Assembly (NCBI GenBank): GCA_020426065.1
Contig: JAGQQT010000102.1
Location: 1-10,581 of the forward strand
Direction of reading: 5' to 3'
Length of the DNA stretch: 10,581 nucleotides
Origin: Planctomycetaceae bacterium
GTDB lineage: Bacteria; Planctomycetota; Planctomycetia; Planctomycetales; Planctomycetaceae
In this document: one piece after another, positions 1-7,353 of the stretch
Layout: every line of letters begins with the position of its first letter
How positions within the stretch are numbered: position 1 is the stretch's first letter
The notes under the pieces: model-generated
Seen by the model: only the letters and a program-made list of their open reading frames with translations
Told to the model about the DNA's origin: nothing
Databases searched by the model: none
Program-made: the position numbers and the translations under genes

Positions 1-384
1 GATAAACATTTCCCCGGTGAGTTCGGGAGCGGCGGTTTCTCCGGGTGGTGGTGGATTGACCTCTTTGGATTTTTCAGTTGTGGGACGTGAGGCCCGAATC
101 TCCACCCGCATCGGACCACCCTGGGTCTTGATCCGGAAGTCTCCCTTTTCAATTGGTGCACTGAAGGTGCGACTGTCGCTTCCTTTCTGTACAAAAATGA
201 TTCGGCCAGATTCGAGCGGATTTCCCTGCCAGGTTACCTGGCCGGTTGTTGTGTAAACTTGCGGACCATCCTCAGAACTGCACCCCGCCAGGGCCAGGCT
301 GCAAGTCAGACAGGCAAACCAGCGTGTGATTCCCACCAGGCCAGCAGGGAGGGGAATGCTCATTAAGCACAGACGACCAGACAT
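1..384 (-). CDS. Small lipoprotein with transthyretin/carboxypeptidase-regulatory-like domain (3' end outside window)
   Basis: An open frame reads leftward from an ATG at 384 and stays open to the window edge (128 codons), so the C-terminus is missing. The start is supported by a GGGAG-type ribosome site about ten bases upstream. The next in-frame ATG (codon 8) has none. Residues 1-35 form a long signal peptide ending in the lipobox LAGC, with Cys35 as the predicted lipidated residue, so the product should be a membrane-anchored exported lipoprotein. From about residue 43 the pattern TTGQVTWQGNPLESGRIIF is typical of small planctomycete lipoproteins with a beta-sandwich (transthyretin-like) fold. 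A proline-rich stretch follows near residues 110-120. Such genes commonly lie just downstream of DUF1559 genes, as here, and the pair is probably co-transcribed. The molecular function is unknown. Confidence 0.8.
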   Translation of the reverse strand, partial: MSGRLCLMSIPLPAGLVGITRWFACLTCSLALAGCSSEDGPQVYTTTGQVTWQGNPLESGRIIFVQKGSDSRTFSAPIEKGDFRIKTQGGPMRVEIRASRPTTEKSKEVNPPPPGETAAPELTGEMFI

Positions 385-450
385 TGCAAAGACTCTCCCA
401 GAAATGTTTCAGAAGGCAGGGATACCAGTCCAATCGGTATCGCTGGAATT

Positions 451-481
451 GAACAAGGCAGGTTCAGAGCCTGCCTTGTTC
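451..481 (-). terminator. Intercistronic hairpin between the DUF1559 and lipoprotein genes
   Basis: A perfect 12-bp inverted repeat (451-462 with 470-481) encloses a 7-base loop. It lies 35 bases past the DUF1559 stop codon. On the minus strand no T-run follows it, so it is not a textbook intrinsic terminator. It may cause partial termination or protect the upstream mRNA 3' end, letting the pilin-like gene be expressed above the lipoprotein gene. The structure is seen directly; the role is inferred. Confidence 0.5.
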
Positions 482-515
482 GGTTTGTAACCAGAAGCGG
501 TGATGTCGAGCAGTT

Positions 516-1508
516 CTAGAATTCGCCGAGCACCTTGCCATCGGCCATGATTCCCATGTAGCGGTAGGTTCGGCGATCGATATTTTCACTCACAAATCGT
601 GTGGAACCATCCGCCATCACGACCTGCACTCCTCCTTTGTGGTAGCTGCGGGCGAAGTTGTAACGGCCAGACAGCCCACCGGCATTTCCGTTTTCACAGG
701 GAGCGTTCGGGAAGGTTGTAGATTTACAGGAATAGACGCGGTCGGGATAGGACGTGTTAGGGACGTCAGCGGTGGAAAATCCGTATGAGCCATGAGGAGC
801 ACCTCCCCAATATCCGCCCGCTCCACCCCAGTTGGCTCCGGTTGTTCCCCGTATGATGGCTTCACTCATCAGCAGCGTGTTCGATGTCCCGTCCACCACA
901 TCACGAAACTTGGTGCGGGATCGGGTTGAGAACATCCCTTTGGTGTCGGTGGTGATGATGTTGGGATCGATCAGAATACTGACACCATCTTCCACGACTG
1001 CAATGGTGCGGTCATTGGCTGTTGATGTGTTGATTCCACCTCCGGCACAAACGACATAGTTGCCCTGGAAACCAAAGTCCGTGCCTCCTCCGCCCACAGC
1101 AGGACCGGATGGTTCGGAGGGGCACATGAAGACATCCACCGGATGACCGGCGACATCGTAGGTGTACCAGTGCACCCAGGTCAGATTCAGGCTCTCGTAT
1201 TGATCCTGAAAATTCGCCTCTTCGACAAATGGCAGAATTCGATGGAAAAACGTGTCCCGTTTTCGGGTGACAGGAGCATCATCATAGCCATAGGGGAAGA
1301 CGGAATGGGTATCGTGATAATTGTGCATGGCCAGTCCCAACTGCTTGAGATTGTTTTTGCACGAGGATCGACGAGCCGCTTCGCGAGCCTGCTGGACAGC
1401 CGGCAGCAACAATGCCACAAGTATAGCGATAATCGCGATCACGACTAACAGTTCAATCAGAGTAAATCCTTTGCGAGACATACGGCTTCTGTAAGCTGGT
1501 GACAACAT
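516..1508 (-). CDS. DUF1559 domain protein with prepilin-type N-terminal methylation motif
   Basis: This 330-residue protein begins with a type IV prepilin-like leader. The basic stretch at residues 8-13 (SRMSRK) precedes G14-F15, the expected prepilin peptidase site, with Glu19 at mature position +5. A hydrophobic helix ([20 protein letters not shown]) follows, then [12 protein letters not shown]. The rest is a DUF1559 globular domain ending with the family's H-X9-DG motif (His290, Asp300-Gly301). Planctomycete genomes carry dozens of such paralogues. They are thought to be pseudopilin-like, envelope-anchored proteins, but their precise role is unknown. A longer reading frame exists from an ATG at 1535. 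The ATG at 1508 is preferred because AGGAG lies six bases upstream of it, while the 1535 codon has no ribosome site. The lipoprotein gene lies 131 bases downstream. Confidence 0.93.
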   Translation of the reverse strand: MLSPAYRSRMSRKGFTLIELLVVIAIIAILVALLLPAVQQAREAARRSSCKNNLKQLGLAMHNYHDTHSVFPYGYDDAPVTRKRDTFFHRILPFVEEANFQDQYESLNLTWVHWYTYDVAGHPVDVFMCPSEPSGPAVGGGGTDFGFQGNYVVCAGGGINTSTANDRTIAVVEDGVSILIDPNIITTDTKGMFSTRSRTKFRDVVDGTSNTLLMSEAIIRGTTGANWGGAGGYWGGAPHGSYGFSTADVPNTSYPDRVYSCKSTTFPNAPCENGNAGGLSGRYNFARSYHKGGVQVVMADGSTRFVSENIDRRTYRYMGIMADGKVLGEF

Positions 1509-1927
1509 CCATAACTCCTGATAAAAAACATTCATTCATTGCAGTCGCGCATTGGAGCAATGAACACATACTAAAAAGAGAATTCGGTGAAATTCTCCTC
1601 AAGTCTTGCAAGCAAAAGCTGTGCCAGAGGAAGATGCGTGTCTGGATTCCGGCCGAATTCAATCACGGCAGTGGAATTTGAGAGGGAACTTTCCCCTGTA
1701 TGACGCTTCCGATCAAAATATCAGAAACTGGCTGCGCATCTCTCAGGAAGCCCAGACCATTTTCAGTGCAGGGTGCCCCGATCTCGATCCTGTTCAGAAA
1801 AACATGTTATGAAGTGGCTTTGAAATGTAGGTCGCGGGCGCTTGAGTGGAGTTTCATACAGATACTCTCCATGAAATGGGCGTGGACCGGCTGAGCCAGT
1901 GGATCGCGGCGTTGGCCTCAAGGTTGC
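1509..1927. other. Intergenic region without a supported gene
   Basis: These 419 bases separate the DUF1559 start from the end of the upstream FG-GAP gene, both on the minus strand. They must hold the promoter of the DUF1559 gene, but I see no convincing -35/-10 pair. Short open frames on the plus strand (for example 1606-1812) lack ribosome sites and recognisable protein features. A weak inverted repeat (TTTCAT/ATGAAA around 1853-1877) lies past the FG-GAP stop but has no T-run, so no terminator can be called. Confidence 0.6.
1515..1519 (-). promoter_or_regulatory. Shine-Dalgarno AGGAG deciding the DUF1559 start
   Basis: AGGAG on the minus strand is spaced six bases from the ATG at 1508. 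It lies inside the longer reading frame that would begin at 1535, which argues for the shorter protein. Confidence 0.7.
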
Positions 1928-4288
1928 TCAGTTCTGTTGGCCGGGGTGGATGGCACTGGTCAGCAGGTTTGGGTTTCCCTCGACCGCAATCCAGGAACTG
2001 TTCACCGGCAGGTTTTCATATACCTGCGTTGTGGAATTGGTCCAGTCGATCTCAATACGCTCGACATGAGTTGCTGTTCCCAGGCCCAGTGTCAGTTTCA
2101 GTGGACTGGCGCCGAAGCTTCCGCCCGAATCCACATGACGATAGACCGAACGCTCCTGGCCATTTTCCATGATCACAACTCGCACGCGGGCTCCGGCTGC
2201 AGAACGATTGGAATCCCGGCCCACCAGTGTCAGCTTGATCCAGTTGGTGGCAAAGCCGGGATTTTCGAAGAGTGCATCATGAGACGCATCTCCCAGATAG
2301 GCTCCTCCCAGCTGGACGTAAACATCGGTCATACCATCGTCATTGAGATCGGTAAATGAAACTCCATGCCCCTTCTGCAGATGCCCGAAGCCCCCGGCCA
2401 TCGTGATATCGCGAAACTGTTTTCCCTGACTATTGAGAAACATCAGGTTCGGAACCAGGAATTCATAAGGCACATCCCCGGTTGCCAGGTAGAAATCCAG
2501 GTAGCCGTCTCCATTCAGGTCTCCGAAGTTAGCACCCATCGGGCGAGTGGGAGCGGTCAGTCCATATTCCACCGCTCGATCCTGAAAATTCCCGTGTCCA
2601 TCACCCAGGTACAAGCCCATGGTTTCCGTACCGGCAGGGATGGGAAGTTTCATCTGATGAGCGGCAACTACCCCGACATTTTCGATGGAATTGGTCACGT
2701 ACAAATCGAGGTTGCCATCGTTATTGATATCCCAGAACCAGGTTGCAAAGCTGGAGTAAGGGCGAGCGACACCGGCCTGCAGAGTGACATCTTCAAAAGT
2801 CCCATCACGCCTGTTGTGGAACAGCAGATTGTTGCCCGGAATCGAGCCGTTTGATATGAACAGATCCGGATAATGGTCCTGATCATAATCGCCCCAGACC
2901 GCTCCCATTACAAAAACCCGTACATCCACACCGGCTTGAGTGGCCACTTCAGTGAACGTCCCATCGCCGTTGTTGCGGTACAACTCGGACGGGTCCATTG
3001 CCTCAGGTGTCGTTTCATTTCCGATGAACAGATCGAGATCACCATCCTGATCGTAATCGGCCCAGTCTGCGGATTTGGTGGGAGCCCAGACTTTTGCCAG
3101 GCCGACATCAAAGGTCACATCGGTAAACGTCCCATCTCCATTATTCTGCAGCAGGGAATTGGGATGGAGCCCTGCATTTTTCTGCCAGGCTCCCCTCAGG
3201 ATGAACACATCCATGAAGCCATCATTGTTGTAGTCTACCTGCAGGGCATTGAGCCCACCGAGAATTCCCGTCAGGCCCGCTTCATTGGTGACATCGAGCA
3301 GCTTTCCAGAACTTGCATTCCGAAAGAATTTGGATTGCCCGCGTGGATCAAAGGTTGTGGTGAACATATCCAGCATACCATCGTTGTCGAAATCATCTGA
3401 GATCGCTCCGCCACACAGGTTTTCCGTCTGCAGATGCAGCTGGGGAAGTACATTTTTGAAAACGGGAAACGTCTCTGTCGACTGAAAGAAATCCTGGGAC
3501 ACCCGATATTGTTCCGGAACACTTTCCGGATACTCCCCCAGCGTCATCGCTGCCAGATTCAGCAGCCAGCGTGCGGGGGCATCAATAGCGTACTGCTGTT
3601 CGGGAAGTCCGGAGGGATGATCCAATACATCCAGAAAGTAACGCATGGCCGCCTGGGAGCCTGCTTTACGGGTATGAATGCCTTCTCCCTTGATGGGCAG
3701 AATGCAGCTGTCGGAGTTGTTGGTGGCACAGCAGTTTTCGGTTTCAGCCAGACGGAGATGGGCCACCCCCTGATAGAAGCGGATCTGATTCAGGTCCGCA
3801 CGAGGAGCGTGAATCTGCATGGCAATCTCATTGGAAATCTGCAGGCTTTCAATCCCCTTTTGCAACTGGTTGAGACTCAGCCGGGACATTCCCTGCTGAA
3901 AATAGAGGTAGCACAACTCCGGAGTCGGCAAGGATCCCTGGGAATTGATCCGGGCAGTAATCCCATCGGCCTGATTCCCCAGCGTGAGGTGTGTATCAAG
4001 TGTTTCCTCGGCAATGCGTTTCAGGACCGCCACCATTCTGGCATGACTGTCCAATGAGGCTTCATCGATCTGTGACTGGGGATCAGGCGTGGCGACCTGA
4101 GAAGCAGGTGGTTTCCTGCTGCACCCCGCGTCAAAGCAGAGCAGGAAGAACAGGAAGAAGAACCCCGCTCTTCTCCTTGTCCACCTGGAAGATGGCCGAC
4201 ACCGTAACAGGTAGAAATGAAATGACCGCAACATCTGGCCGTTCTCTGAATGAAACATCATGAAATGAATCAGTTCTTCTACGCACAC
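1928..4288 (-). CDS. Secreted CRTAC1-type protein: FG-GAP/VCBS repeats with C-terminal ASPIC/UnbV domain
   Basis: This is a 786-residue exported protein. The basic stretch RRR (38-40), the hydrophobic run 42-52 and AGC at 54-56 indicate a lipoprotein signal with Cys56 lipidated, although Asp at -3 is atypical. Residues 75-260 are helical and TPR-like and include a Cys/His cluster (Cys186, Cys187, Cys195, His205). Seven calcium-loop motifs of the FG-GAP type follow, starting at Asp299, 352, 411, 467, 520, 590 and 647 (for example DYDQDGDLD), predicting a beta-propeller. Residues about 698-768 match the ASPIC/UnbV domain (AGARVRVV, VDSGGSFG, LGLG, VERIEIDW). Related proteins are abundant in planctomycetes and probably act at the cell surface in binding; no enzymatic activity can be assigned. 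The start is uncertain: GTG 4288 gives the longest frame, ATG 4261, 4258 or 4234 are possible, and none has a good ribosome site. ATG 4234 gives the most normal signal-peptide length. Confidence 0.9.
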   Translation of the reverse strand: MCVEELIHFMMFHSENGQMLRSFHFYLLRCRPSSRWTRRRAGFFFLFFLLCFDAGCSRKPPASQVATPDPQSQIDEASLDSHARMVAVLKRIAEETLDTHLTLGNQADGITARINSQGSLPTPELCYLYFQQGMSRLSLNQLQKGIESLQISNEIAMQIHAPRADLNQIRFYQGVAHLRLAETENCCATNNSDSCILPIKGEGIHTRKAGSQAAMRYFLDVLDHPSGLPEQQYAIDAPARWLLNLAAMTLGEYPESVPEQYRVSQDFFQSTETFPVFKNVLPQLHLQTENLCGGAISDDFDNDGMLDMFTTTFDPRGQSKFFRNASSGKLLDVTNEAGLTGILGGLNALQVDYNNDGFMDVFILRGAWQKNAGLHPNSLLQNNGDGTFTDVTFDVGLAKVWAPTKSADWADYDQDGDLDLFIGNETTPEAMDPSELYRNNGDGTFTEVATQAGVDVRVFVMGAVWGDYDQDHYPDLFISNGSIPGNNLLFHNRRDGTFEDVTLQAGVARPYSSFATWFWDINNDGNLDLYVTNSIENVGVVAAHQMKLPIPAGTETMGLYLGDGHGNFQDRAVEYGLTAPTRPMGANFGDLNGDGYLDFYLATGDVPYEFLVPNLMFLNSQGKQFRDITMAGGFGHLQKGHGVSFTDLNDDGMTDVYVQLGGAYLGDASHDALFENPGFATNWIKLTLVGRDSNRSAAGARVRVVIMENGQERSVYRHVDSGGSFGASPLKLTLGLGTATHVERIEIDWTNSTTQVYENLPVNSSWIAVEGNPNLLTSAIHPGQQN

Positions 4289-4507
4289 TTTACCCGCCCA
4301 GACACCATTCTACACTCCCGAACCCCGCAGGAGTGAAGCCGTCCACCCGATTCCTGTGTACCGGGCTCCTCACAGCAAAGTTTCCAGACCAGTTCCAGGT
4401 GTCAGGAGATTCCCAAAGCAGACTCAAGACGAGACAGGTTGTGCAAAAGCAGGGCAGTCGAAAATGAAACTGTCGCAAGGAAGCCGTAAGGCCAGCAGAG
4501 GCCTAAA
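4289..4507. other. Intergenic region between the tRNA terminator and the FG-GAP gene
   Basis: No gene is supported in these 219 bases. They should carry the promoter for the FG-GAP gene. A -10-like TAGAAT reads on the minus strand at about 4306-4311, but no matching -35 box stands at a suitable distance. A lysine/arginine-rich plus-strand frame (4356-4568) is rejected because it runs through the tRNA terminator into the tRNA 3' end. Confidence 0.5.
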
Positions 4508-4554
4508 GAAGAGAAAAAAGAAAGCCCGCTTAGGCAAGGTGCCGAAGCGGGCTT
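4508..4554 (-). terminator. Intrinsic terminator of the tRNA-Ala gene
   Basis: A 10-bp perfect stem (4522-4531 with 4545-4554, AAGCCCGCTT/AAGCGGGCTT) encloses a small nested GGCA/TGCC stem. On the minus strand a T-rich tract (TCTTTTTTCTC) follows. It begins five bases after the tRNA 3' end, exactly where a tRNA terminator is expected. Confidence 0.9.
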
Positions 4555-4558
4555 CAAG

Positions 4559-4631
4559 TGGAGGATAGGGGACTCGAACCCCTGACCTTTTGGCTGCCAG
4601 CCAAACGCTCTCCCAGCTGAGCTAATCCCCC
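4559..4631 (-). tRNA. tRNA-Ala (anticodon GGC)
   Basis: The 73-base cloverleaf is complete. The acceptor stem is GGGGGAT/ATCCTCC and includes the G3:U70 wobble, the classic alanine identity element. Discriminator base A73 is at 4559. The D-arm region is GCTCAGCTGGGAGAGC, and the anticodon stem TTTGG/CCAAA holds loop CTGGCAG, giving GGC, which reads GCC (and GCT) alanine codons. The T-arm contains GGTTCGAGTCC. The terminal CCA is not encoded (CTT follows A73), so it must be added by the CCA-adding enzyme. It is a monocistronic unit with its own promoter and terminator. Confidence 0.97.
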
Positions 4632-4643
4632 TGGGTGGTCGGC

Positions 4644-4672
4644 ATTATGTACGATTTGATGGGAAATGCCAA
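4644..4672 (-). promoter_or_regulatory. Sigma70-type promoter of tRNA-Ala
   Basis: On the minus strand TTGGCA (4667-4672) and CATAAT (4644-4649) are separated by exactly 17 bases. Each matches the consensus at five of six positions. The -10 box ends 12 bases before the mature tRNA 5' end, so the 5' leader would be only a few bases long. Confidence 0.8.
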
Positions 4673-4691
4673 TCGTTCTGGCGGATGTTTT

Positions 4692-4720
4692 TTGTCAGTC
4701 TGCCGGAAACGGATCACTAT
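4692..4720 (+). promoter_or_regulatory. Possible promoter upstream of rsmA
   Basis: TTGTCA (4692-4697, five of six matches to the -35 consensus) stands 17 bases before CACTAT (4715-4720), a poor -10 box with three of six matches. It diverges from the tRNA promoter and would give a leader of roughly 125-130 bases before rsmA. The evidence is weak. Confidence 0.35.
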
Positions 4721-4756
4721 CTATGGATTCAGAGATTTCCTGACCGGAAAGGTTCG

Positions 4757-4786
4757 GGTCGCTATCGCTGGCGGCCTGATTTTTTT
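4757..4786 (+). terminator. Terminator-like hairpin in the rsmA leader
   Basis: GGTCGC (4757-4762) pairs with GCGGCC (4771-4776), six pairs including one G-U, around an 8-base loop. Three bases later come seven consecutive T residues (4780-4786). No plus-strand gene lies upstream in the window, so this is either an attenuator within the rsmA leader or the end of a short unannotated transcript. The stem is short, so termination strength is uncertain. Confidence 0.45.
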
Positions 4787-4806
4787 ATGATTCCACGGTA
4801 AGTCCC

Positions 4807-4823
4807 CGGGGCTGCTGACCCCG
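4807..4823 (+). other. GC-rich leader hairpin just upstream of rsmA
   Basis: CGGGG (4807-4811) pairs with CCCCG (4819-4823) around a 7-base loop, 30 bases before the rsmA ATG. A further CCCC at 4804-4807 abuts the left arm. It could influence translation of rsmA, which has no obvious Shine-Dalgarno site. The role is inferred only. Confidence 0.35.
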
Positions 4824-4853
4824 TATCGTGATTTACGCTGATCGTTATCGTCA

Positions 4854-5768
4854 ATGTCCGAGGCCATCCGCCAGACCAAAACTCATCTGCAACAGTTATT
4901 GTCCCAGTTTGGGATCAATCCTCGCACGGACCTCGGTCAGAATTATCTCATCGATCTGAATATCGTTGAGTATGTCGTTGAGCAGGCCATGCTCACCCCC
5001 AAAGATGTGGTGCTGGAAGTGGGGACCGGGACCGGTGGCATGACCGCTTTCATGACTCAGCAGGCCGCTCACGTGATTTCGGTAGATGTTGATCGGAACA
5101 TGCATGCCCTGGCCAAGGCCCAGCTGGGGGAGCGGGAAAATCTGACCCTGCTGCTGGAAGATGCCCTGCACAATAAGAACCGCTTTTCCCAGGTCGTGCT
5201 GGATGAAATCCACAAGCAGCTGGCAGTAGATCCCGCTAGGCGTCTGAAGCTTGTGGCCAACCTGCCCTATAATATTGCCACACCGGTGGTATCAAACCTG
5301 GTGGCAACCGACCTGCCGTGGGAGCGGATGGTGGTCACGATTCAGCTGGAACTGGGACTGCGAATGCAGGCCAAGCCCCGCAAGAGCACCTATGGTTCGC
5401 TTTCGGTGTGGCTGCAGTCGCAGTGCTACGTGAAACTGCTGAAACGTCTCCCTCCTTCGGTCTTCTGGCCCCGCCCCAAGGTGAACTCGGCAATTGTCCG
5501 GATTGTGCCCAATCCACGTGGGCGGGATTCGATTCACGACCGGGCCTTTTTTCATGACTTCCTGCGGCGACTGTTTCATCAGCGGAGAAAAATGCTGCGG
5601 GGCGTGCTGGTGGGGATGTATCGCAAGCAGGTCGACAAGCCGGTCCTGGACGCCATCCTGGAAGAGATGAAAATCGAACCCTCTGCCCGGGCCGAGGAGT
5701 TACCACCCAAAACGCTGGTCGAACTGTCGAATCAGATCCAGCAGAAGATTGCCGAGAGCACGAAGTAA
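4854..5768 (+). CDS. rsmA: 16S rRNA adenine(1518)-N6/adenine(1519)-N6 dimethyltransferase (RsmA/KsgA)
   Basis: This 304-residue cytoplasmic enzyme transfers four methyl groups from S-adenosylmethionine to two adjacent adenosines in helix 45 of 16S rRNA, a late checkpoint of small-subunit assembly. Visible motifs are GQNYL (28-32), the SAM-binding loop EVGTGTGG (55-62), the acidic D78-D80 segment, EDAL (102-105), catalytic motif IV NLPYN (136-140), and FWPRPKVNSAIV (204-215) typical of the family. Length is close to the bacterial norm of about 270-300. The segment after motif IV (TIQLELGLRM) differs from the usual QKEVAxR, a divergence also in need of comparison with other planctomycetes. The start is fixed by an in-frame stop at 4839-4841 and by the need for the N-terminal GQN motif. 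No Shine-Dalgarno site is visible. guaB follows 91 bases downstream. Confidence 0.95.
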   Translation: MSEAIRQTKTHLQQLLSQFGINPRTDLGQNYLIDLNIVEYVVEQAMLTPKDVVLEVGTGTGGMTAFMTQQAAHVISVDVDRNMHALAKAQLGERENLTLLLEDALHNKNRFSQVVLDEIHKQLAVDPARRLKLVANLPYNIATPVVSNLVATDLPWERMVVTIQLELGLRMQAKPRKSTYGSLSVWLQSQCYVKLLKRLPPSVFWPRPKVNSAIVRIVPNPRGRDSIHDRAFFHDFLRRLFHQRRKMLRGVLVGMYRKQVDKPVLDAILEEMKIEPSARAEELPPKTLVELSNQIQQKIAESTK

Positions 5769-5859
5769 GGCCCTTCTGATCTGGCCACCTGACTGACAAC
5801 CGACCCGAAAGAAATTGAACACCTGTTCCGAGACCTCAGAAGTTGGAAGAGAGAAACCG

Positions 5860-7353
5860 ATGCAAGATCGCATAGTGACCGAAGGTATCACGTTTGACGA
5901 TGTGCTCCTGGTTCCCGCTTACAGCGAAGTGATGCCGGACGCCGTCGATATTTCCTCCAAACTGACCCGTAACATCACGCTGAGCGTGCCGATTCTGTCC
6001 AGCCCGATGGACACGGTCACCGAAAGCGAAATGGCAATCGCGATGGCTCAGGAAGGGGGCATCGGGATCATCCACAAGAATATGGAGCGGGAGCAGCAGG
6101 CCCTGGAAGTGGACCGGGTGAAGCGTTCCGAGCACGGCGTGATTGTCGATCCGGTCACGCTCCCACCGGATGCCACGGTGGCCCAGGCCCGGAAATTGAT
6201 GGACGAGCGGAACGTGGGCGGGGTGCCGATCACGGAAAATGGGCAATTGAAGGGGATTTTAACACGTCGGGACCTGCGATTTCTGGACTCGGATGAGACC
6301 CGGATTTCCGAGGTTATGACCAAAGATAACCTTGTAACAGCGGCAGAAACGACGGATTTGAAGGAAGCGGAGCGGATTCTCCGGATAAATAAAGTAGAGA
6401 AACTTTTACTGGTAAACGACCGATACGAATTAAAGGGATTAATCACGATCAAGGACATCGATAAAAATCTGCAGTATCCGCGCGCCTCGAAGGATCAACG
6501 GGGGCGTCTGCGGGTAGGAGCAGCGGTCGGTGTTTATGACTTTGAGCGTGTGGGGGGACTGATCGAGAAGGGGGTCGACGTTCTGGTTGTCGATTCCGCT
6601 CACGGCCATTCTTCCAACATTCTGGAAACAGTTCGAGAAATCAAACGGCAATGGGAAATTGACGTCATTGCCGGAAACGTGGCGACAAAAGAAGGTGCCA
6701 GAGCACTGCTCGATGCGGGCGTGGATGCGGTCAAGGTGGGGATTGGTCCGGGAAGTATTTGCACCACGCGAATCATTTCCGGAGTTGGTGTACCCCAGTT
6801 GACTGCCATCAGCGATGCGGCGAAGGCAGTGGAAGGGACTGACGTCACGATCATCGGGGACGGGGGGATTCGATACAGCGGAGATATCACCAAAGCAATC
6901 GCGGCCGGTGCTCACAACGTAATGCTGGGGGGACTGCTGGCCGGTCTGGATGAAAGTCCAGGCGAAATGATTCTGTACCAGGGGCGATCCTTCAAACGGT
7001 ATCGCGGGATGGGATCAATGGGCGCGATGGTGAAAGGAAGCAGCGATCGATATCGACAGTCTCTGGTGGATGAAGAGGGGAAAAAGAAGTCTACACGCAA
7101 GCTCGTGCCGGAAGGTGTTGAGGGGCGTGTGGCTTACAAGGGACATTTGAGTCACTTTCTGTATCAACTGGTGGGGGGATTGCGAGCCGGGATGGGATAC
7201 CTGGGTGTGCAATCAATTGAGGCCCTGCGGACAGAAGCGAAGTTTATCAAGATTTCCGCGGCGACGGTGAGGGAGAACCATCCGCATGATATCGCGATTA
7301 CACAAGAAGCACCCAACTACACCGCCGAGCATTCGCCGGGCGAGATCAAGTAG
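5860..7353 (+). CDS. guaB: Inosine-5'-monophosphate dehydrogenase
   Basis: GuaB oxidises IMP to XMP with NAD+, the committed step of guanine nucleotide synthesis. The 497-residue protein has the complete bacterial architecture. The [12 protein letters not shown] start of the barrel is at 11-22 and SSPMDTVTE at 47-55. Two CBS domains (about 95-205, containing [19 protein letters not shown] and [19 protein letters not shown]) are inserted in the barrel. NAD-binding DSAHGH is at 245-250, the catalytic loop [11 protein letters not shown] places the nucleophile at Cys301, the phosphate site is [10 protein letters not shown] (333-342), and GMGSMGAM is at 383-390. The mobile flap has Arg397-Tyr398 and [10 protein letters not shown]. 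The flap insert between them ([10 protein letters not shown]) is longer and more basic than in E. coli. A TTG at 5815 opens the same frame, but the ATG at 5860, with a weak purine-rich GGAAGAGAG upstream, gives the normal N-terminus. The 3' end overlaps the next gene. Confidence 0.97.
   Translation: MQDRIVTEGITFDDVLLVPAYSEVMPDAVDISSKLTRNITLSVPILSSPMDTVTESEMAIAMAQEGGIGIIHKNMEREQQALEVDRVKRSEHGVIVDPVTLPPDATVAQARKLMDERNVGGVPITENGQLKGILTRRDLRFLDSDETRISEVMTKDNLVTAAETTDLKEAERILRINKVEKLLLVNDRYELKGLITIKDIDKNLQYPRASKDQRGRLRVGAAVGVYDFERVGGLIEKGVDVLVVDSAHGHSSNILETVREIKRQWEIDVIAGNVATKEGARALLDAGVDAVKVGIGPGSICTTRIISGVGVPQLTAISDAAKAVEGTDVTIIGDGGIRYSGDITKAIAAGAHNVMLGGLLAGLDESPGEMILYQGRSFKRYRGMGSMGAMVKGSSDRYRQSLVDEEGKKKSTRKLVPEGVEGRVAYKGHLSHFLYQLVGGLRAGMGYLGVQSIEALRTEAKFIKISAATVRENHPHDIAITQEAPNYTAEHSPGEIK

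Noticed and set aside
1606..1894. Short overlapping plus-strand frames in the 1509-1927 gap
   Set aside because: No ribosome sites, no protein-like composition, and mutually overlapping in different frames.
1937..4057. Series of long plus-strand open frames (1937-2359, 2366-2854, 2873-3400, 3434-4057)
   Set aside because: They are antisense shadows of the FG-GAP gene. The minus-strand frame carries repeated calcium motifs, a signal sequence and an ASPIC/UnbV domain, while these frames have no recognisable features or ribosome sites.
4356..4568. Plus-strand frame encoding a short Lys/Arg-rich peptide
   Set aside because: Its basic tail is the translation of the purine-rich side of the tRNA terminator, and it ends in the tRNA 3' region.
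5769..5859. Purine-sensing riboswitch before guaB
   Set aside because: The 91-base gap has only very short stems (GGCC/GGCC, GAAC/GTTC) and no recognisable aptamer core.
5815..5859. Longer GuaB N-terminus from a TTG start
   Set aside because: It would add 15 residues not found at the start of bacterial IMP dehydrogenases, and the ATG at 5860 gives the normal MxDRIVxEGxTFDDVLL-type beginning.
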